Notes under the pieces: model-generated
The model's input: the letters and a program-made list of their open reading frames with translations, nothing else
The model's database searches: none
Told to the model about the DNA's origin: nothing
Shown here: positions 45,285 through 57,639 of the stretch, in pieces
Layout of the letters: each line of letters opens with the position of its first letter
How positions within the stretch are numbered: position 1 is the stretch's first letter
Made by a program: the position numbers and the translations under genes
Assembly (NCBI RefSeq): GCF_041146395.1
Contig: NC_091010.1
Location: 49,930,001 to 49,994,000, forward strand
Reading direction: 5' to 3'
Length of the DNA: 64,000 nucleotides
Source: Eulemur rufifrons
Taxonomy: Eukaryota; Chordata; Mammalia; Primates; Lemuridae

Positions 45285-46645
45285 GGCAGCAGCTGGGTTT
45301 GGAACACGCTAAGGTGGAGGCACACGTGTGACTTACACAGACACCTAGAAGGGTCAGCCTACTAGGCACGTCCACTTGCACAAGTAATCAGCCAGCAGGT
45401 CAGCTCATATTCCGTCTGTCTCCACCCCCTCAGCCCCACCCTGAACACAGTGACTTGCCCATAGCAGGTGCTCACTCCCCTGCCCCCAGCCGAAAGCAAT
45501 GGGTTGGACCAGAGTGAACTGCTGCTCACTGAGAGAAGATATTCAAGGGAGAGCAAAACCCTGCCCCAAACCTCTTCCTGATGCCTACCTGACCCAGATC
45601 ACTGACAGCTGGTGGGGTATTTTGGGGCCAGCCTGACCCTACAAGAGCCACTCCCTTTCCTGGGCAAATACCCATGTACAGCTATTTCTAGCAGGGACAG
45701 CAGCGGGGCAGGTGTGGCCTTAGAGGGACAGCATGCAGTGGGGAGGGATTAGGCAATGGAACAGACAGACGAGCCCAGGGAGACCCTCTGTCCAGCCAGA
45801 AAAGGGGAGGACGGGGGAAAAGCCAGCCCGAGGCTCCTGCCCTCCATGCCCCCAGCCCTGAACCCCACTCTCGGGGGGTAGGATGGCTGAGGGCTAAGAC
45901 CACCGCCAGCCCCTTGCACATGTAGGGGCTCCAGGCACAAGATGGCCCAGGAGAGGGAGAAAGTAGTCACCTTTTCTGGGAGGAGGAAAGAGCCATGGCA
46001 GGGCAGTCTCCCCCAAGACTGCCACCCAACTTCAAAAGGAATGTCTACACATGAGCCCCTCTTGGGGGGGAAAGCTGCACCCCTTCCCCACACCCTCCTG
46101 AGAAGGAGAAGCAGCTCCTCTCCCCTGTAAGGGCTTTTGCCTTCGCTAATCCCAGCTGGAGCCTCCCATACAGACCAGAGCAGGCTTCCACCCTGCCCTT
46201 CTCCCAGCATCCTGCAGCGAGACAGACAGATAAGACAGACTCACAGGTCTACATGGACAGAACCAGAGAGAGAAAAAGCCACCAGAGAGGCAGACATCAG
46301 AGAGTGGAAGAAGACTCAGAGAAAGGCCACAGGAACAGAGCCACACCCAGAGAGGCTCAGGGAGACTCAGAGACGCTAAGGAGATGGAGATAAATAAATA
46401 AAGTGAGGAGAGACAGAGAATGCAACAGGGAAAATCCAAGATGCTTTCTCTCTGCCTCTGCCCAGCCTAAAGCCCGCCCAGCTTGGGCAGGGCAGTGCCC
46501 ACCTGAAGAGGCTAGCCAGCCCTGCCTTCCCGGCAAGGGAGGAAAAGGACCCCTCCCCTCTCGGTGGCATGGGGCCTCCCAGGCCGGCTCTGCAGTGCTC
46601 TGGCCCGGGTCGGGGCTGCATGGAAGTGGCAGCAGAGAGGAGGGG
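45285..46645. other. Unannotated intronic stretch
   Basis: No gene. Between about 46210 and 46430 the sequence is a degenerate AGACAGA/AGAGA-rich low-complexity tract. Confidence 0.6.
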
Positions 46646-46649
46646 TTTC

Positions 46650-46870
46650 GCGTGTGGATTCCGGAGCCAGACTGCCCGGTCTGAATCTGGCTCCTCCACC
46701 TTTCTGCTGTGTGACCTTGAGGTCCTTATGGGACCCCAGTACCCTCACCCCTCAAAACATGGGGGAGAGTGGTGGTGTCTACACATCACCAGAGGGTGGG
46801 CTGTGAGCAGTCCAGAGGTAAGGACGGAAAGGGCCCGGGACAGCGTATGACACAAAGCGCGTGCTAATGC
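46650..46870 (+). mobile_element. MIR SINE
   Basis: 'ggattccggagccagactgc', 'ccggtctgaatctggctcct' and 'tttctgctgtgtgaccttga' mark the 5' half of a forward MIR; the 3' half is weaker. Confidence 0.7.
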
Positions 46871-47149
46871 AAGTTGCATTACAGAGAATTCCTGCCAGTC
46901 TCAGTGTCTCCTGTTCCTCACCCTCCCCTGCCTCGGGGGAACAAGCCAAGGCTTGTCCTGGGCTCTTTCCTTCCTTCTGGCCCGTCCCGAGCTGAAGAGA
47001 AAGCACAGAGGTGAGGGAAGCCCTTGGCCGCCCAGGCCTGCGCCCAGGTGCGCAAAAGTAGCCCAGAGAAGGCAGGACTGAGGCCACCTGCAGGCACCGT
47101 CTGCAGCCGGGACAGGGAGCTCACGAGGCCCAGGAGTCTCCTCACTTCA

Positions 47150-47305
47150 AGACTCCACGGTTGTCAAGTCTGGCTTCGCGTCAGAATCACTTGTCAAGCC
47201 TGGCGGAACTCCAGACGCAGGGGCCCAGCCCTTCCTGGTGGGGAGAGGGGATCTGGATGCATTTTTAATCCGGCTCACGGGTGATTCGGATACCCGGCCA
47301 GGGCA
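47150..47305 (+). mobile_element. MER20-like hAT fossil
   Basis: 'gcgtcagaatcacttgtcaa', 'gatgcatttttaatccggct' and 'cacgggtgattcggatac' fit a MER20-type fossil. Confidence 0.5.
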
Positions 47306-47309
47306 CAGA

Positions 47310-48190
47310 CCCCCGGCTCCACCCTCCCCCACCCTGGACGCAACGCCACAGCCAAGAAACTCAGGTGTTCCAAACCAGCCCAAAGTGTCCCAACTGCCAG
47401 ACTCCGGCAGTGGCAGTCTTTCCCCAGTATGCACCAAAAAATATATAAAGCAATGGATAGAACCTCACATTTTTGAGTCCTTCTACACAATGTTCTTAAA
47501 ACTCTGGCAGGTTTCTTAGCCCAGCCCCTTCTGTGGTGGTCCCCACCCCACCGCGGTGTTGGATGGAGGGAGGGGCAGGCACACTGGGAGGTGGGGACAG
47601 GATTCCTCCTTGGAAGGTTCCAGGACAGGAGCGAAGCCCTGGGAATCCCGGGGCAAAACAAGCCTGGCTCCTGGGGCAGTGAGACAGGCCAGCCTTCACC
47701 AGGGCTGCCCTCAGAGACGGAGACGCAGCCCGTACTGTCTCAGCGGGAAGAAAGGCTGGTTTGTCACACCTCAGCCACCCTCTGCCAGCATCTCAACTCC
47801 AGCCCAAACACCAGCCTCATGCTTCCTGTTTGGTTTGTTTTTTTTAAAGGTACATCTGAATGTTGTCCATTTAGCCCCAGCGACCACCCCCATTCCTAGC
47901 CTCTTCCCCAGCCCCGCAGCCAGCACTAAGCTCAGAGTCCCCACATGGCTGAACTGGCCACTTTGGCCTGCAGAGCAGCAGATAAAGGCTCTGTAATTAG
48001 CAGATGGAGCCAAACCCTGGCTGGCTTTGGCGCCTGTCTCCTGGCTGGCCCAGAGGATTGATTTACTGCAGCTTGGAGGTGCCCATAACCCTTTTGTAGC
48101 GGAGAAAAATGTTCCCCTGGTCCAGGCTGGGCAGACATTGTGCTCACAGGGACAAACCTGGAGCCCCTTCCCTTCTCCAGGAGGGCCAGA
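47310..48190. other. Unannotated stretch with a candidate conserved patch
   Basis: No gene or named repeat. The segment about 47940-48080 contains closely spaced motif-like sequences ('cagataaaggctctgtaatt', 'gcagatgg', 'gattgatttactgcag'), including GATA-like and homeodomain-like cores. Confidence 0.35.
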
Positions 48191-48194
48191 GGCA

Positions 48195-48440
48195 GCAGCA
48201 ATGATCTAGTAATAATAGTGCCCACAGCTGCCCCAGGCTCCATGGTCAAGGTTTCTTGCCTTATCTCCTTAAAATCTCACAACTCCATGAAGCAGGTTCT
48301 GCAATTAGAGCCAATTTGCAGATGAGAAGGTGGGGACTCCGGAGGTTAGGTAATGGCCCAGGCACACACAGCTGGTAAGGGGTGGGGCCGGGGCACAAAC
48401 CCAAATAAGTCTGTCTGATAACACAGCCCGAGCTTTCCAC
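48195..48440 (-). mobile_element. MIR SINE, reverse orientation
   Basis: 'aatttgcagatgagaaggtg', 'ggttaggtaatggcccaggc', 'acacagctggtaaggggtgg' and 'cacaaacccaaataagtctg'. Confidence 0.82.
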
Positions 48441-48444
48441 CAAT

Positions 48445-49235
48445 GCCAGATACTGCCCCACTTGGAAAGCTGGGAATTTGGCACCAGGAACCCCACAGCC
48501 CTTTTGCAGAGCCTGATGTCATCCCTCTGTGGAGATATCCGGGGGATCTAAAATCTTTTTTCCTTGGCTGCAGCTAAATCGAGGATATAAAGGAAACAGC
48601 TCCAATTCTCCAATGAGTCCTGCCACAGTCTGATCTGAACAAGCGTCCCTGAGACCCAGGGATCGCAGCTCCTAAGACCATCTGGGAGCAGAGGTCCAGC
48701 CTGGGCTGGCAGGTTTCTGACGAGGGGAATCAGCTCAGCTCACGTCTCCAGGAAGATCACCTCCCGGAGGGAGAACAATCTCTGTCTTCCCTCAGAAAAG
48801 CCCACGACTAGATTCCCATAGCGCACCCTGACTGTACCACATGCCTGGTTCCGTAAGAGTCAAAAGCAAAACCTCAGGGAGGGTGGGGTGGGAGGGCAGA
48901 AGGACCAGGATGCTGAGACCTCCAGGCCCCAGATGGGATGCCCATGGCACGCAGGCCTGATGAGGGTGTCTACACCCTGGACCACTTGCCTACTGTGGCA
49001 ACACCCATTCAGTGTATTCTGCCCTGATGCTTCCACCAGCTGACAGCTCCCTCGAAGGCCAAGGCGGTCACCCTGGCTCTTCCATCCAGGACAACCCCGA
49101 CTTTTCCCCTCAGGGAAACCCCTCATTACCACCCATGGTGCCAGGCACATAGCTGGCGCTCATTCAGAAGTGCCAGGGTTGACTTGAAACTCCGGCAGGA
49201 AGAGAGTGACTTGGTCACGGCTGAAGCTTCACAGA
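48445..49235. other. Unannotated intronic stretch
   Basis: No gene; only a short L2-end-like trace near 49138-49165 ('tgccaggcacatagctggcg'). Confidence 0.55.

Positions 49236-49240
<5 letters not shown>

Positions 49241-49269
<29 letters not shown>
49241..49269 (+). repeat. (CA)n microsatellite
   Basis: Fourteen uninterrupted CA units plus one C, preceded by 'gcgcg'. Confidence 0.98.
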
Positions 49270-49917
49270 CACTCACCTGGCCACCACCAAAGATCTTCCT
49301 TCCCTGCATGCTCCAGTTTGGAGGGGAGCACTAACCCCCTGCACACATTCCAGCCAACTTTCCCGTCGGTTATCCAATGGGGGTAGATGGGGGCCTGGTG
49401 GGGGCAGAGCTGAGTTTTCTAGGTCAGACCTTTGGGCCTAGGACTACAGGAGGAGGGAGGTGGCAGAGGCAGCAACCGCATTCCAAGGCCTCCCTGAGGT
49501 GACTGCCCAACACACCCTGACATGACACCTCATACCCGGGAAAACAAGGCACACAGCTCCGAGCAGTCATGCGGGTGGTGTGGGCTGACTCAGACGCTGC
49601 CCCTGGCAGGGCTGGGGTTTATTATTCTACACGAGGGCGGGTGGCAGTGGGCAGGAGGTGTGGGCAGAGCTCCAGAAAGCCGCCAAGCCTGTGAGGGAGC
49701 TGCCACCGACCCTTCGGGGAACTAGAGAGAAGTCTGATGCTCCGTAGAGGCGACTTCTGTCCAGGGAGGCTTACGGGCCCCCAGCCCTCCCGCGGTCCCC
49801 CGGCCCTCCCGCCGGGAGCTCTCTCGGTGATGCAACAGAAGCTTCCTGCCCTCCTCAGCCAAACACAGAGAGAGGACTTCTGGGTGGGAGGCTAGAATCC
49901 CAGACTGGAATGAACTA

Positions 49918-50045
49918 GAAGGTAAAGCTCCAGTCCTGCTGTCACTTGCTGGTCCTGTGATTTTGGACAAGTCACTTCCCCTCTTGGGGCCTCATTTCTT
50001 CATCTGTCAAATAATTGAAATAAGCAAGATCAGAGGGTGGCCAAT
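49918..50045 (+). mobile_element. MIR SINE, partial
   Basis: 'tggacaagtcacttcccctc', 'ttggggcctcatttcttcat' and 'ctgtcaaataattgaaataa'. Confidence 0.72.
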
Positions 50046-50271
50046 CAGTTTCACCTCAAGGTGCCATTGCCAACTGATAGGTACTGACTTCCTAAAAATA
50101 TCTGGTTTTGTTTTTAGAAAGATTCTGAGACCATGTTTGGGCTCATGATCGATTAACAATGTCTGCCAAGGGCACAGAATGGGAGAGTGCTGTGACCAAT
50201 TAATGATGTCTGCTGTGGGCAGGACTGGAAAATGACAACATGAGTGCCAGACACTCACCATCCTGCTAGAT

Positions 50272-50464
50272 CAGTGGTCCCCAAACTTTTTGGCACCAGA
50301 GACTGGTTTCATGGAAGACAATTTTTCCACAGACTGGCGGTGCTGGGGGGTGGGGTGTCATGGGTGGAGGTGGGTGGTACGGAGCTCAGGCCGTGATGCA
50401 CAGGCCTGTTTCCTAACAGGCCACACATCAGTACTGGCCACGGCCTGGGGCTTGGGGACCACAG
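50272..50464 (+). mobile_element. Non-autonomous hAT transposon, internally deleted
   Basis: Terminal inverted repeats 'cagtggtccccaa' and 'ttggggaccacag' match with one difference. Flanking 8-bp direct repeats 'tgctagat' (50264-50271) and 'tggtagat' (50465-50472) match at 7 of 8 bases, the duplication length of hAT insertions. The body keeps 'ggcaccagagactggtttca' and 'tcctaacaggccacacatca'; the A/T-rich middle of the longer family form is absent. Confidence 0.85.
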
Positions 50465-50474
50465 TGGTAGATGA

Positions 50475-52010
50475 TCTCCAAGGGACTTCTGGTTGTAAGA
50501 CTTTTCAGTTCCACTCACAATTCCCCAGTGGACGTGGTTAACATCAGTTGATATTCGTACACAGCTGATTTCTCCCCTGAAAGGGACATTCTCATCAGTG
50601 CAGCTGGGAACGGGCAGCCCTCCCCAAAGCCCAGTGCCCACACTCACAGGACTGTGCCCGAGGTTTAGAGCCAGTGAACAGCGCCAAGGTTTACTACTCA
50701 GCAGACATTCCAGCCTCTCTTATGATGATCCCCAGTCCACAAAGGAGCTTCCCCCACAGTGTGAACATCCCACCTTGACCCCAGGGGGAGGCTAGGAGAC
50801 CAAAGGACAGAGGTGGCTTCTGATTTCCCAGTGCACAAAGGAGGGTCTGGTCTGACAGGGCCTTATGTCCATTAGGAACAGGATATGGCTGAATTCCCTG
50901 GGCGCAAGAGACACGCGCCTGGATCAAATGCACACAGCTATCCAAAAGGGTGTGCACAGATCGAGTATGTGTCTGTGTAGAAGATGGATTTCCCAAGTGT
51001 ACCTGCAACACGGTGCCTGTCCAGCAACTCTGGGCAGCTTCAGAGATTCAACAAGCCCCTCGGCCCTCTGTGTATCCATAGGCTCTGCCTGGGTAGAAAC
51101 TTCTCCTGATGGCAGACCCCAACGTGGTGGTTCTCAGGCCCCAGCTCAGGCCTCTGGGTCTTACTTCCTTTTATGCACAGATGTGCAGAGGCCTCCCCCA
51201 GACACCCTGTCCTTGCAGCCCCTGCCCTCGTCCCACCACCTCTCTCCGTCTGACCAGAGCCAGGTCCTGAGAGGCCTCACAAGCACAAGGGTCTTCCTAA
51301 ACCCACGGGGCTGGGCAGCTGCACAAGAAGTTGCAAACTCCACCTGCTTCGAGGGGAAAAAATAAACCCAACTTTTCCCAAAGCCCTCCAGCCAGACACC
51401 AGGTAACCCCAGGATTAAAACTCAATGGCAAGAGGTTTTCCCATCCAGAGCTTGCCTTGAGGTACCATCTCACCCAGGCCCTCACCTCCACAACACTCCA
51501 CTACTCCCACCCCCAGCCCCACCAGGACCTGCCAGAGGGGAGCTCAGGAGAGACCGGAGGAAGCTGGACTTCACCCCCAGGCCACAGGGCAAGATGAGCC
51601 AGCTCCCAGGAGGAGGGGAGCCAGGCCCCGGAATTCCCAGGAGCCAATGGAAGCCCCACAGGCCCCCCTGGACTCCTTCTGTGTTCTGTCAGGAACCCCA
51701 AAGATGCCTCTTTCCAAGAGCAAGGAAAAGCTGTCAACCAATAGTTACTTTTCAAAAAACAGTGTTTTCCTAACAGCGGTGCTGGGAGGGAAGTGAGTTT
51801 GTAATTAAACTTTGCAGGTGAAAAGCATTTATCTAGAAAACTCTTATCACCGTCTGCCTCTCCTGCCTGGGGGCAGACTGAGCCATTCGGTGAAAGTGAA
51901 GTCTATATTAATGGGGGACAGGAAGAAACCTCCATCTCCAGATAGAGTGGGGATCCCTAGTTATTTTCTCTTGAAGTTTCTGAGGGCCTAATTGGTGACA
52001 TTTTAGCTTC
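50475..52010. other. Unannotated intronic stretch
   Basis: No gene or named repeat. Chance open frames here have biased composition and no splice support. Confidence 0.55.
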
Positions 52011-52019
52011 CTTGTCTAG

Positions 52020-52285
52020 AATCTGTGTTTGTCACTATTCTAAGGGCTTTCTCTACAGGGATTGTCTCATTCTATTCTTACTGTTACCCCATGGGGCAGT
52101 AACAGTACTGTTTCCCTATGAGGCAGATATTATTATTAACCCCATCATACGGATGAGAAAACTGAGGCCCAGGGAGGTTAAAAAACTCATCAAGGCTTAT
52201 GCAGTCGGTAACTGCTAGAGCTGGTCTTGGAACCCAACCACCTTGGCCCTGGAGTGCATGCCCTTAACCAACACGCTCCGCCACG
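52020..52285 (-). mobile_element. MIR SINE, reverse orientation
   Basis: 'gggattgtctcattctattc', 'gatgagaaaactgaggccca', 'gagctggtcttggaacccaa' and a closing 'atgcccttaaccaacacgct'. Confidence 0.83.
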
Positions 52286-52559
52286 CAACATGACAAACCA
52301 TACTAAGAACGTCAAGAACCGCTGCCCAAGTGCTTCTTGTTCCAATACGTAATTCATGGATTTTGAGTAATATTTCAATACAAGATTCCAGTTTGGCAAG
52401 ATAATTTGGACGGTCCCTGGGGTTGGCTGTAATGAGATCTAACCAGTTTACATTCCACAGGAATGATCTAGAATGATGGTCCAGGAAATATGAGGTAATG
52501 TGATTTTACTAATTATTTTCATTTTCTTTCTCTTGTTAGATATATGCTCTTAATATCTA

Positions 52560-53130
52560 TTTTTTTAACCTGTGTTTTCTGTCCTATGATGCTGTCAGGA
52601 CCATGAGGACATATTTTATTTTAGACTTCCCACTTCCCCTACCCCTCCAGAGGCATCTCTTTTAATTATTAAATATTAATGTTGCAAATAACGTATGAAT
52701 GCACTTTCCTATTTTAAAAAAGTAAAACACTACAGATAAGGCTAAGGTTCCCCTTTGATCAGCCCCTCCTCCCAGTGACGTCCCTAACCCCTGTCTAGAG
52801 ATAACTCTGCTACCAATCTGGGCTACAGCCTTCTAGATCTTTTACAAATATTGACGTACCTATGTGCTATATTACCTGCAAAAGATATACCTTGTTGTCG
52901 TTGGGGTTTTTTTTGTATAATTGCTGTCATACTGTAAATAGTGTTTTGAAACCTGCATTGTTCATTAACATTTCTTAGAGATCCATCCACGGAATTGAGA
53001 CCAATCTCGTTTGTTCTATTGTACTAAGTGGTGTATGAGAAGATCACAGTTTCCTCAGCAACCCTCCACGGCCTGTCAATTAGGTTGTTTCCCATTTTTG
53101 CCAAGACAAACATCACGAGGCTCTCCGTGC
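52560..53130. mobile_element. Possible ancient LINE-type fossil
   Basis: A/T-rich; 'cttagagatccatccacgga' and 'caattaggttgtttcccatt' mirror the layout at 31580-32160. Family not determined. Confidence 0.4.
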
Positions 53131-53280
53131 CTGCCTGTGACTGGTGACGACCTCAGTCGAGGCCGACGTTCTCCTCTGGCCAGGGTGTGTGAGCGATCAC
53201 AATGACCCACACAGCTCACTGCGCTGCTGAAGCTGGAATCACCCCGTCAGTGCAGAGGGTGCCGGAACTCTCTGGAATCC

Positions 53281-53318
53281 TTATTAGAACTTGGTACAAA
53301 ATCATTATTAGAACTTGG
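53281..53318. repeat. 14-bp direct repeat, period 24
   Basis: 'ttattagaacttgg' occurs at 53281-53294 and again at 53305-53318. Confidence 0.9.
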
Positions 53319-53408
53319 CAGGGTGCTTCCCCAGGCTTCAGCCCCCTGGCCGCTAGGGTCAACGATCTCGAACAAATTCCCCCCATCTGCTCCACTTGAC
53401 CAGCCTTT

Positions 53409-53428
53409 AAAAAAAAAAAAAAAAAAAA
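53409..53428 (+). repeat. Poly(A) tract of 20
   Basis: An uninterrupted run of 20 A with no SINE or LINE upstream that I can recognise. Confidence 0.97.
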
Positions 53429-53429
53429 T

Positions 53430-54690
53430 CCCCCCATGATCAAAAGGCAAACCCCCCTGCAGGAGAGACATTTCCCCCCCTCTGTGCTGTCAGGCTGATC
53501 CCGGGCATACACCAGGATCACACCAGTTTGACCCAGCTGAGGCCCACTCTGGACATCAAACCAAATTAAGGCTCATAGAAGTTTAATGAATAGAAAAATT
53601 AACACAGTTTTTCACCCACAAAGTGAGGGACTTGGAATAAGAACTCCTCTGATGCTAAACATGCAATGATCCCATATATCTCCATAAATGACATCATAAC
53701 ACACCCACACCCACATCCATTCCAAGGCGGGTTATTAATGATTCAGGGATTACAGTTTTGTTCACTCATCATTAGCCGGGCTATTTGAGAGCTGGAAAGT
53801 AAGTGTGACCCTGGGGAGGGGTATGTGGGTAGAGAGTCTAGAGAGATGAATAAGGAAGAGAGATAAAAGTTATTCCAAATAGGTTAAGTCCTTTAGAGCA
53901 AATGAGCAAACCTGAACAACCCTCTTAGCTCTATCTTCCAAGAGGTGCAGGGGAAGCTAAAGGGCCTCTCCCGGCTCTGATCAAATATTGACCCTGTGCA
54001 CTAGCTGGCCAGGGTTCAGACTAAAGCACCAGCAGCCCCGGGGAGCCAGTGTTTGCAGAGCAATTACTGTAGCCCAGCGCCTTGTAAGGCAGGTTGTGAA
54101 ACAACCCTCGATGGAGCCGGGGCTTCGGAGAGCCTTCCGGTCCCCCCTCAGTGGGCCCAGACCATGGGAGAGACACTTAACAGGACCCGTGCAAGATCAA
54201 CAGCGGCTGGAAATGGGGTCTGGCTGCCCGTGAGAAGACAACTTAAAAGGCATCTGCAGCCCCTGCCCGCTGTTGCAACTCCAAGCACCTCAGGCCCTTT
54301 ATAACCAAACGGGCCTCAACGCTAAGCTTTGTCCTGGTCAGCTCCCTCTGGGACAGGTCCCTTTTCTGGGTAGATAGGGCTGAGTGGTGAGTTATTTTTA
54401 GAAGAAGCCAATTTCCACTTGGAGACCAAGAGCCTCATTTCTTCCCTCTTCCTCACTTGACACGTGAAATGCTCTCAGAAGCCCTCTCTGGGAACTGACC
54501 TGGTTTCCAGAAGAGGTGTTTGGAGTTGCTGCCGAACTGAATGCTCTACGCACGGGGCACATGACGCAGGAACACAGTCTGCCGCTTCTTGCTGGGGCCC
54601 TGCAAGACTTTAGGGGGCAACCTGGGGAGGGTCTGGGAGGGTGGCAGGGCAGTCTGGGGTGGGCAGAAAGCCAGGTCAAGCCTGTAGTGT
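53430..54690. other. Unannotated intronic stretch
   Basis: No gene or named repeat seen. Confidence 0.55.
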
Positions 54691-54699
54691 GTTCCAGAT

Positions 54700-54875
54700 G
54701 GTCTAAACTAGCACAGTACAATAGAACCTGCCACTGTGGCTATTGACTACATGCAGTGTAGCAAGTGTGACTAAGGAACTAAACATTTAATTTGAAATTT
54801 TTAAAATTAAATTTAATGTAAATTATAGCCACCTGTAGCCAGTGGCTACCGCAATGGACAGCATGGGTCTAAAGC
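54700..54875 (+). mobile_element. MER3-like hAT fossil
   Basis: 'ctagcacagtacaatagaac', 'gccactgtggctattgacta', 'gtgtgactaaggaactaaac' and 'gtagccagtggctaccgcaa' give the order of a MER3 element. Confidence 0.72.
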
Positions 54876-55189
54876 CTCTGTGCCTGGGCTTCCGCGTGGG
54901 CAGGGAGAGGGGTGGGCTCATCGTGCAGCCCCCCATGTGAGGAGGAGGCAGAACCACCGGGTCTGAAGGCAGAAGACACGGGGAGAGCAAAAGGCCTGGG
55001 GCAGAGGAGAGGAGGCTTATCCTGGTGCCCCCTGATGGATTTTAGAGGAGTGTGAATGACCAAAAACGTTATTAGAATTGTAGATGTGCATTCATGCATT
55101 TGTCCAGGGAGAGAGGCTTTTGCTTTCAATAGAAGCACAAAAGAATCCCTGATCTCAAAAGTAAAATAAGATAAAATAACTCATTGATC

Positions 55190-55400
55190 TGTCAGATAAA
55201 ACGCACTTCTTCAGGAAGCCTGCCCTGATCCCGGAGTATAAAGTTTCCCTACACTATGTCTATGGCACCTTTCTTTGTAACATCTGGAATAGTATAAAAT
55301 AATATTGTTTGGTCTTTTTTTCTCAAACTAAAATCTGTCTTCCCTCACGAAGCTGTAAGACCCATAAAGGCAGGAAGCAGATCTGCCTGGGATCATCGGT
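55190..55400 (+). mobile_element. L2 LINE 3' fragment
   Basis: 'cacttcttcaggaagcctgc', 'cctgatcccggagtataaag' and 'agctgtaagacccataaagg' then 'caggaagcagatctgcctgg'. Confidence 0.72.
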
Positions 55401-55940
55401 GCATGCCAGAGCTGGGATTCTGCCTGCGACACAGGCGGCAGACACTTCAGACTGGGTGGATGGGTAGGGGAAGGAAGGAAGGAACAAATAAATTAGGGAC
55501 ACACTTTACCCCTATAACTAGGATTCTCAAAAAACAACCAAATCTCCCCAAACCAGGGTGGGGAGGGGTGGCTATGTCACTCTAGGCTGCTGTCACCAAT
55601 CAAGACCATAGGGGTCTTTGTTCCCCTCCCAAGAAGGCTGCTCTTTCCTTCCTCTTCAGCCCACAGTATGTTGCTTGTACCTCAATCTAGTATTTATTTC
55701 GCCTAGAGTGGAATTAATTGCCTAAAAGTCTGCTTTCCCCACTAGATGCAGACTCCTGGCAGGAAGGGGCCTTGTCCTTCTCACTGGTGTGTCCGTCAGC
55801 CTGTTCCGCTTCTGCCCTGCACACGAACCACTGCCTTGGCAGCCTTAGCACAGGTGCGTCCGCTGCTCCCCGCAGCCAGCCTGGACTACTGTCACCTCTC
55901 CGCTCCTGTCCTCCCCGCTCGCGCTCACAGCCAGGGCGGG

Positions 55941-56128
55941 GCGCCAGATTTAGCAAGTGAAGATGCAGGATGCACAGTGATATCTGAATTTCAGATAAAC
56001 AACCAAGAACATTTTTAGTGTAAGTATGCGCCATACAATATTTGGAACATACTTATACTAAAAGAAGCATTTGTTGTTTATCTGAAATTTAAATTTAACT
56101 GGACGTCTCACATTTATCTGGCAACCCT
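55941..56128. mobile_element. Palindromic DNA-transposon fossil (MER53-like)
   Basis: The two halves are imperfect inverted copies: 'atctgaatttcagataaaca' ... 'tttagtgtaagtatg' on the left and 'catacttatactaaaa' ... 'tgttgtttatctgaaattt' on the right, around a short centre near 56035. The ends are 'gccagatttagc' and 'tatctggcaaccct'. I believe the family is MER53; the palindrome itself is seen directly. Confidence 0.75.
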
Positions 56129-56134
56129 AATCCA

Positions 56135-57590
56135 GGGCCTCACAGGCAGCAGCAGCCAGTAAATGGAGACCAGGGATGGGGCACAGGGGGTCCCGAGATC
56201 AATGACGCTGTTCTGTGCAGTCCTCAAGCTTCCGAGAGCGTGGAATGAGCAGTTATGGGGTGGCTGTGGTTTCGCTCCCCTGACCCCCTGACTCCCCCCC
56301 ACTCCCTAGGAGTAGCTCCCCAGTGGGCCACCAGAGTTCTAAATACCCTGTAGAGGACTCATTCATGCCAACGTCACCTCAAAGGGACACTGGCTCTTCC
56401 CAAGTGCAAGCCTCTGGCTCTGGCCTCCCTCCTGCCTGCTGTACCCTCAGGGCTGGCTGCCCTGGCGTGTGTCTCAGATTGTTCATTTCCAACGATTTCT
56501 TGAGAGCCCCACACACAGGGCAGTTAGGTCCTGGAGGAAGCTTTGAAGATAATAACCCAGAGAGATGTTCTGCTTCAAATCTTACTTGCACGCAGGCAGG
56601 TGGGGTGCTGTGCTGCCGTGGACGCTGCCGTGGAGAGAGTGCGGGCTTGTCCTCAGCTCTGTGACAGGGTACCCTTCAAATGCTTCCTGGCCTCGTGGCT
56701 GTGGAGCGTGAAGGCCAGGGCACAGTTCCATCTCCCGTGTGCCCCTCAGAGGGAGAAGGGGAGGGTACGTGTGCTGTCCCAAATGAAATTGGATCTGCAC
56801 GTACCCCATGGCTCTCAACTCACAGCCACAAAGGGTAGGGGACCACCCGGTCTGACTTTGTACAATTCCCAGGGTTAGAGAGGTGGAACCCAAGGCCTCC
56901 TCGAGGTAACCCGACCTCCACCAGGCACAGAAGACACCTTCTGAAGAGGGAGAAAAGAGAGGGGAAGTGCAGGGGGACCCATGCTGGGGACAGGGCAACC
57001 CACTTAGGGAGGGAGAGGCCCCAGGGATGCATCAAAGGGGTATCCAGGCCCCCTGCTATTATCTGAGTGCCACATAGAGACCCCCAGATGGTGCCCAAGT
57101 AGCACCAGATGTGAATGTGTAATTCATGATCTAAACTGGTTTTGCTCAGTGGTTCCTCACTGGTGTCCACAGGGGGTCTGTGAACACCTGACACCGAGTG
57201 TAAAATTGTATGCAGACACTGTTTTCTCGGGGGAGGGCTTCCACCAGAATCACAGAGGGGTCTGTGGTCTCCAGAAGGTGCAGCATCATGAGTTGGTGAA
57301 GCCACCTCAGCGAATCTGGGCCCTTCAGGGTCCCACGTGGGCTCAGCTGATAGGGAAGGAGCAAAACGTTCCTGAGAGCTGCCCCCTGTGGACCACACCC
57401 CAATCCCAACATGCTCCCCTCCTGCCCCAGAGGCAAGCTCCAGAGAGGAGCCGGGACTCACATGACCATAAACACCCTGGCACAGGACTGGGCACAGGGC
57501 AGCCCATCAGCACAGATGAAGAAGCTGAGTGAGGACAGCATCAAAGCAGCACCGGGGGACCAGGCCCTATGCCCCAGGCCCTGCTACCAT
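56135..57590. other. Unannotated intronic stretch
   Basis: No gene. Long minus-strand chance frames here (up to 213 codons) lack family resemblance and splice support. Confidence 0.55.
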
Positions 57591-57639
57591 GTAGCCAATG
57601 TCCCTGTCACTTGGTGACAACAGGCAACTTGCCAGGCAA

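Noticed and set aside
53409..53428. Poly(A) run as the tail of a processed pseudogene
   Set aside because: Nothing upstream translates to a known protein or matches a SINE, and no flanking target-site duplication was found. The same holds for the A runs at 7264, 25762 and 63219.
56820..57461. 213-codon minus-strand open frame, the longest in the window
   Set aside because: No resemblance to a protein family, no splice sites linking it to SH3PXD2A, and overlapping chance frames of similar length. Typical of GC-rich intron.
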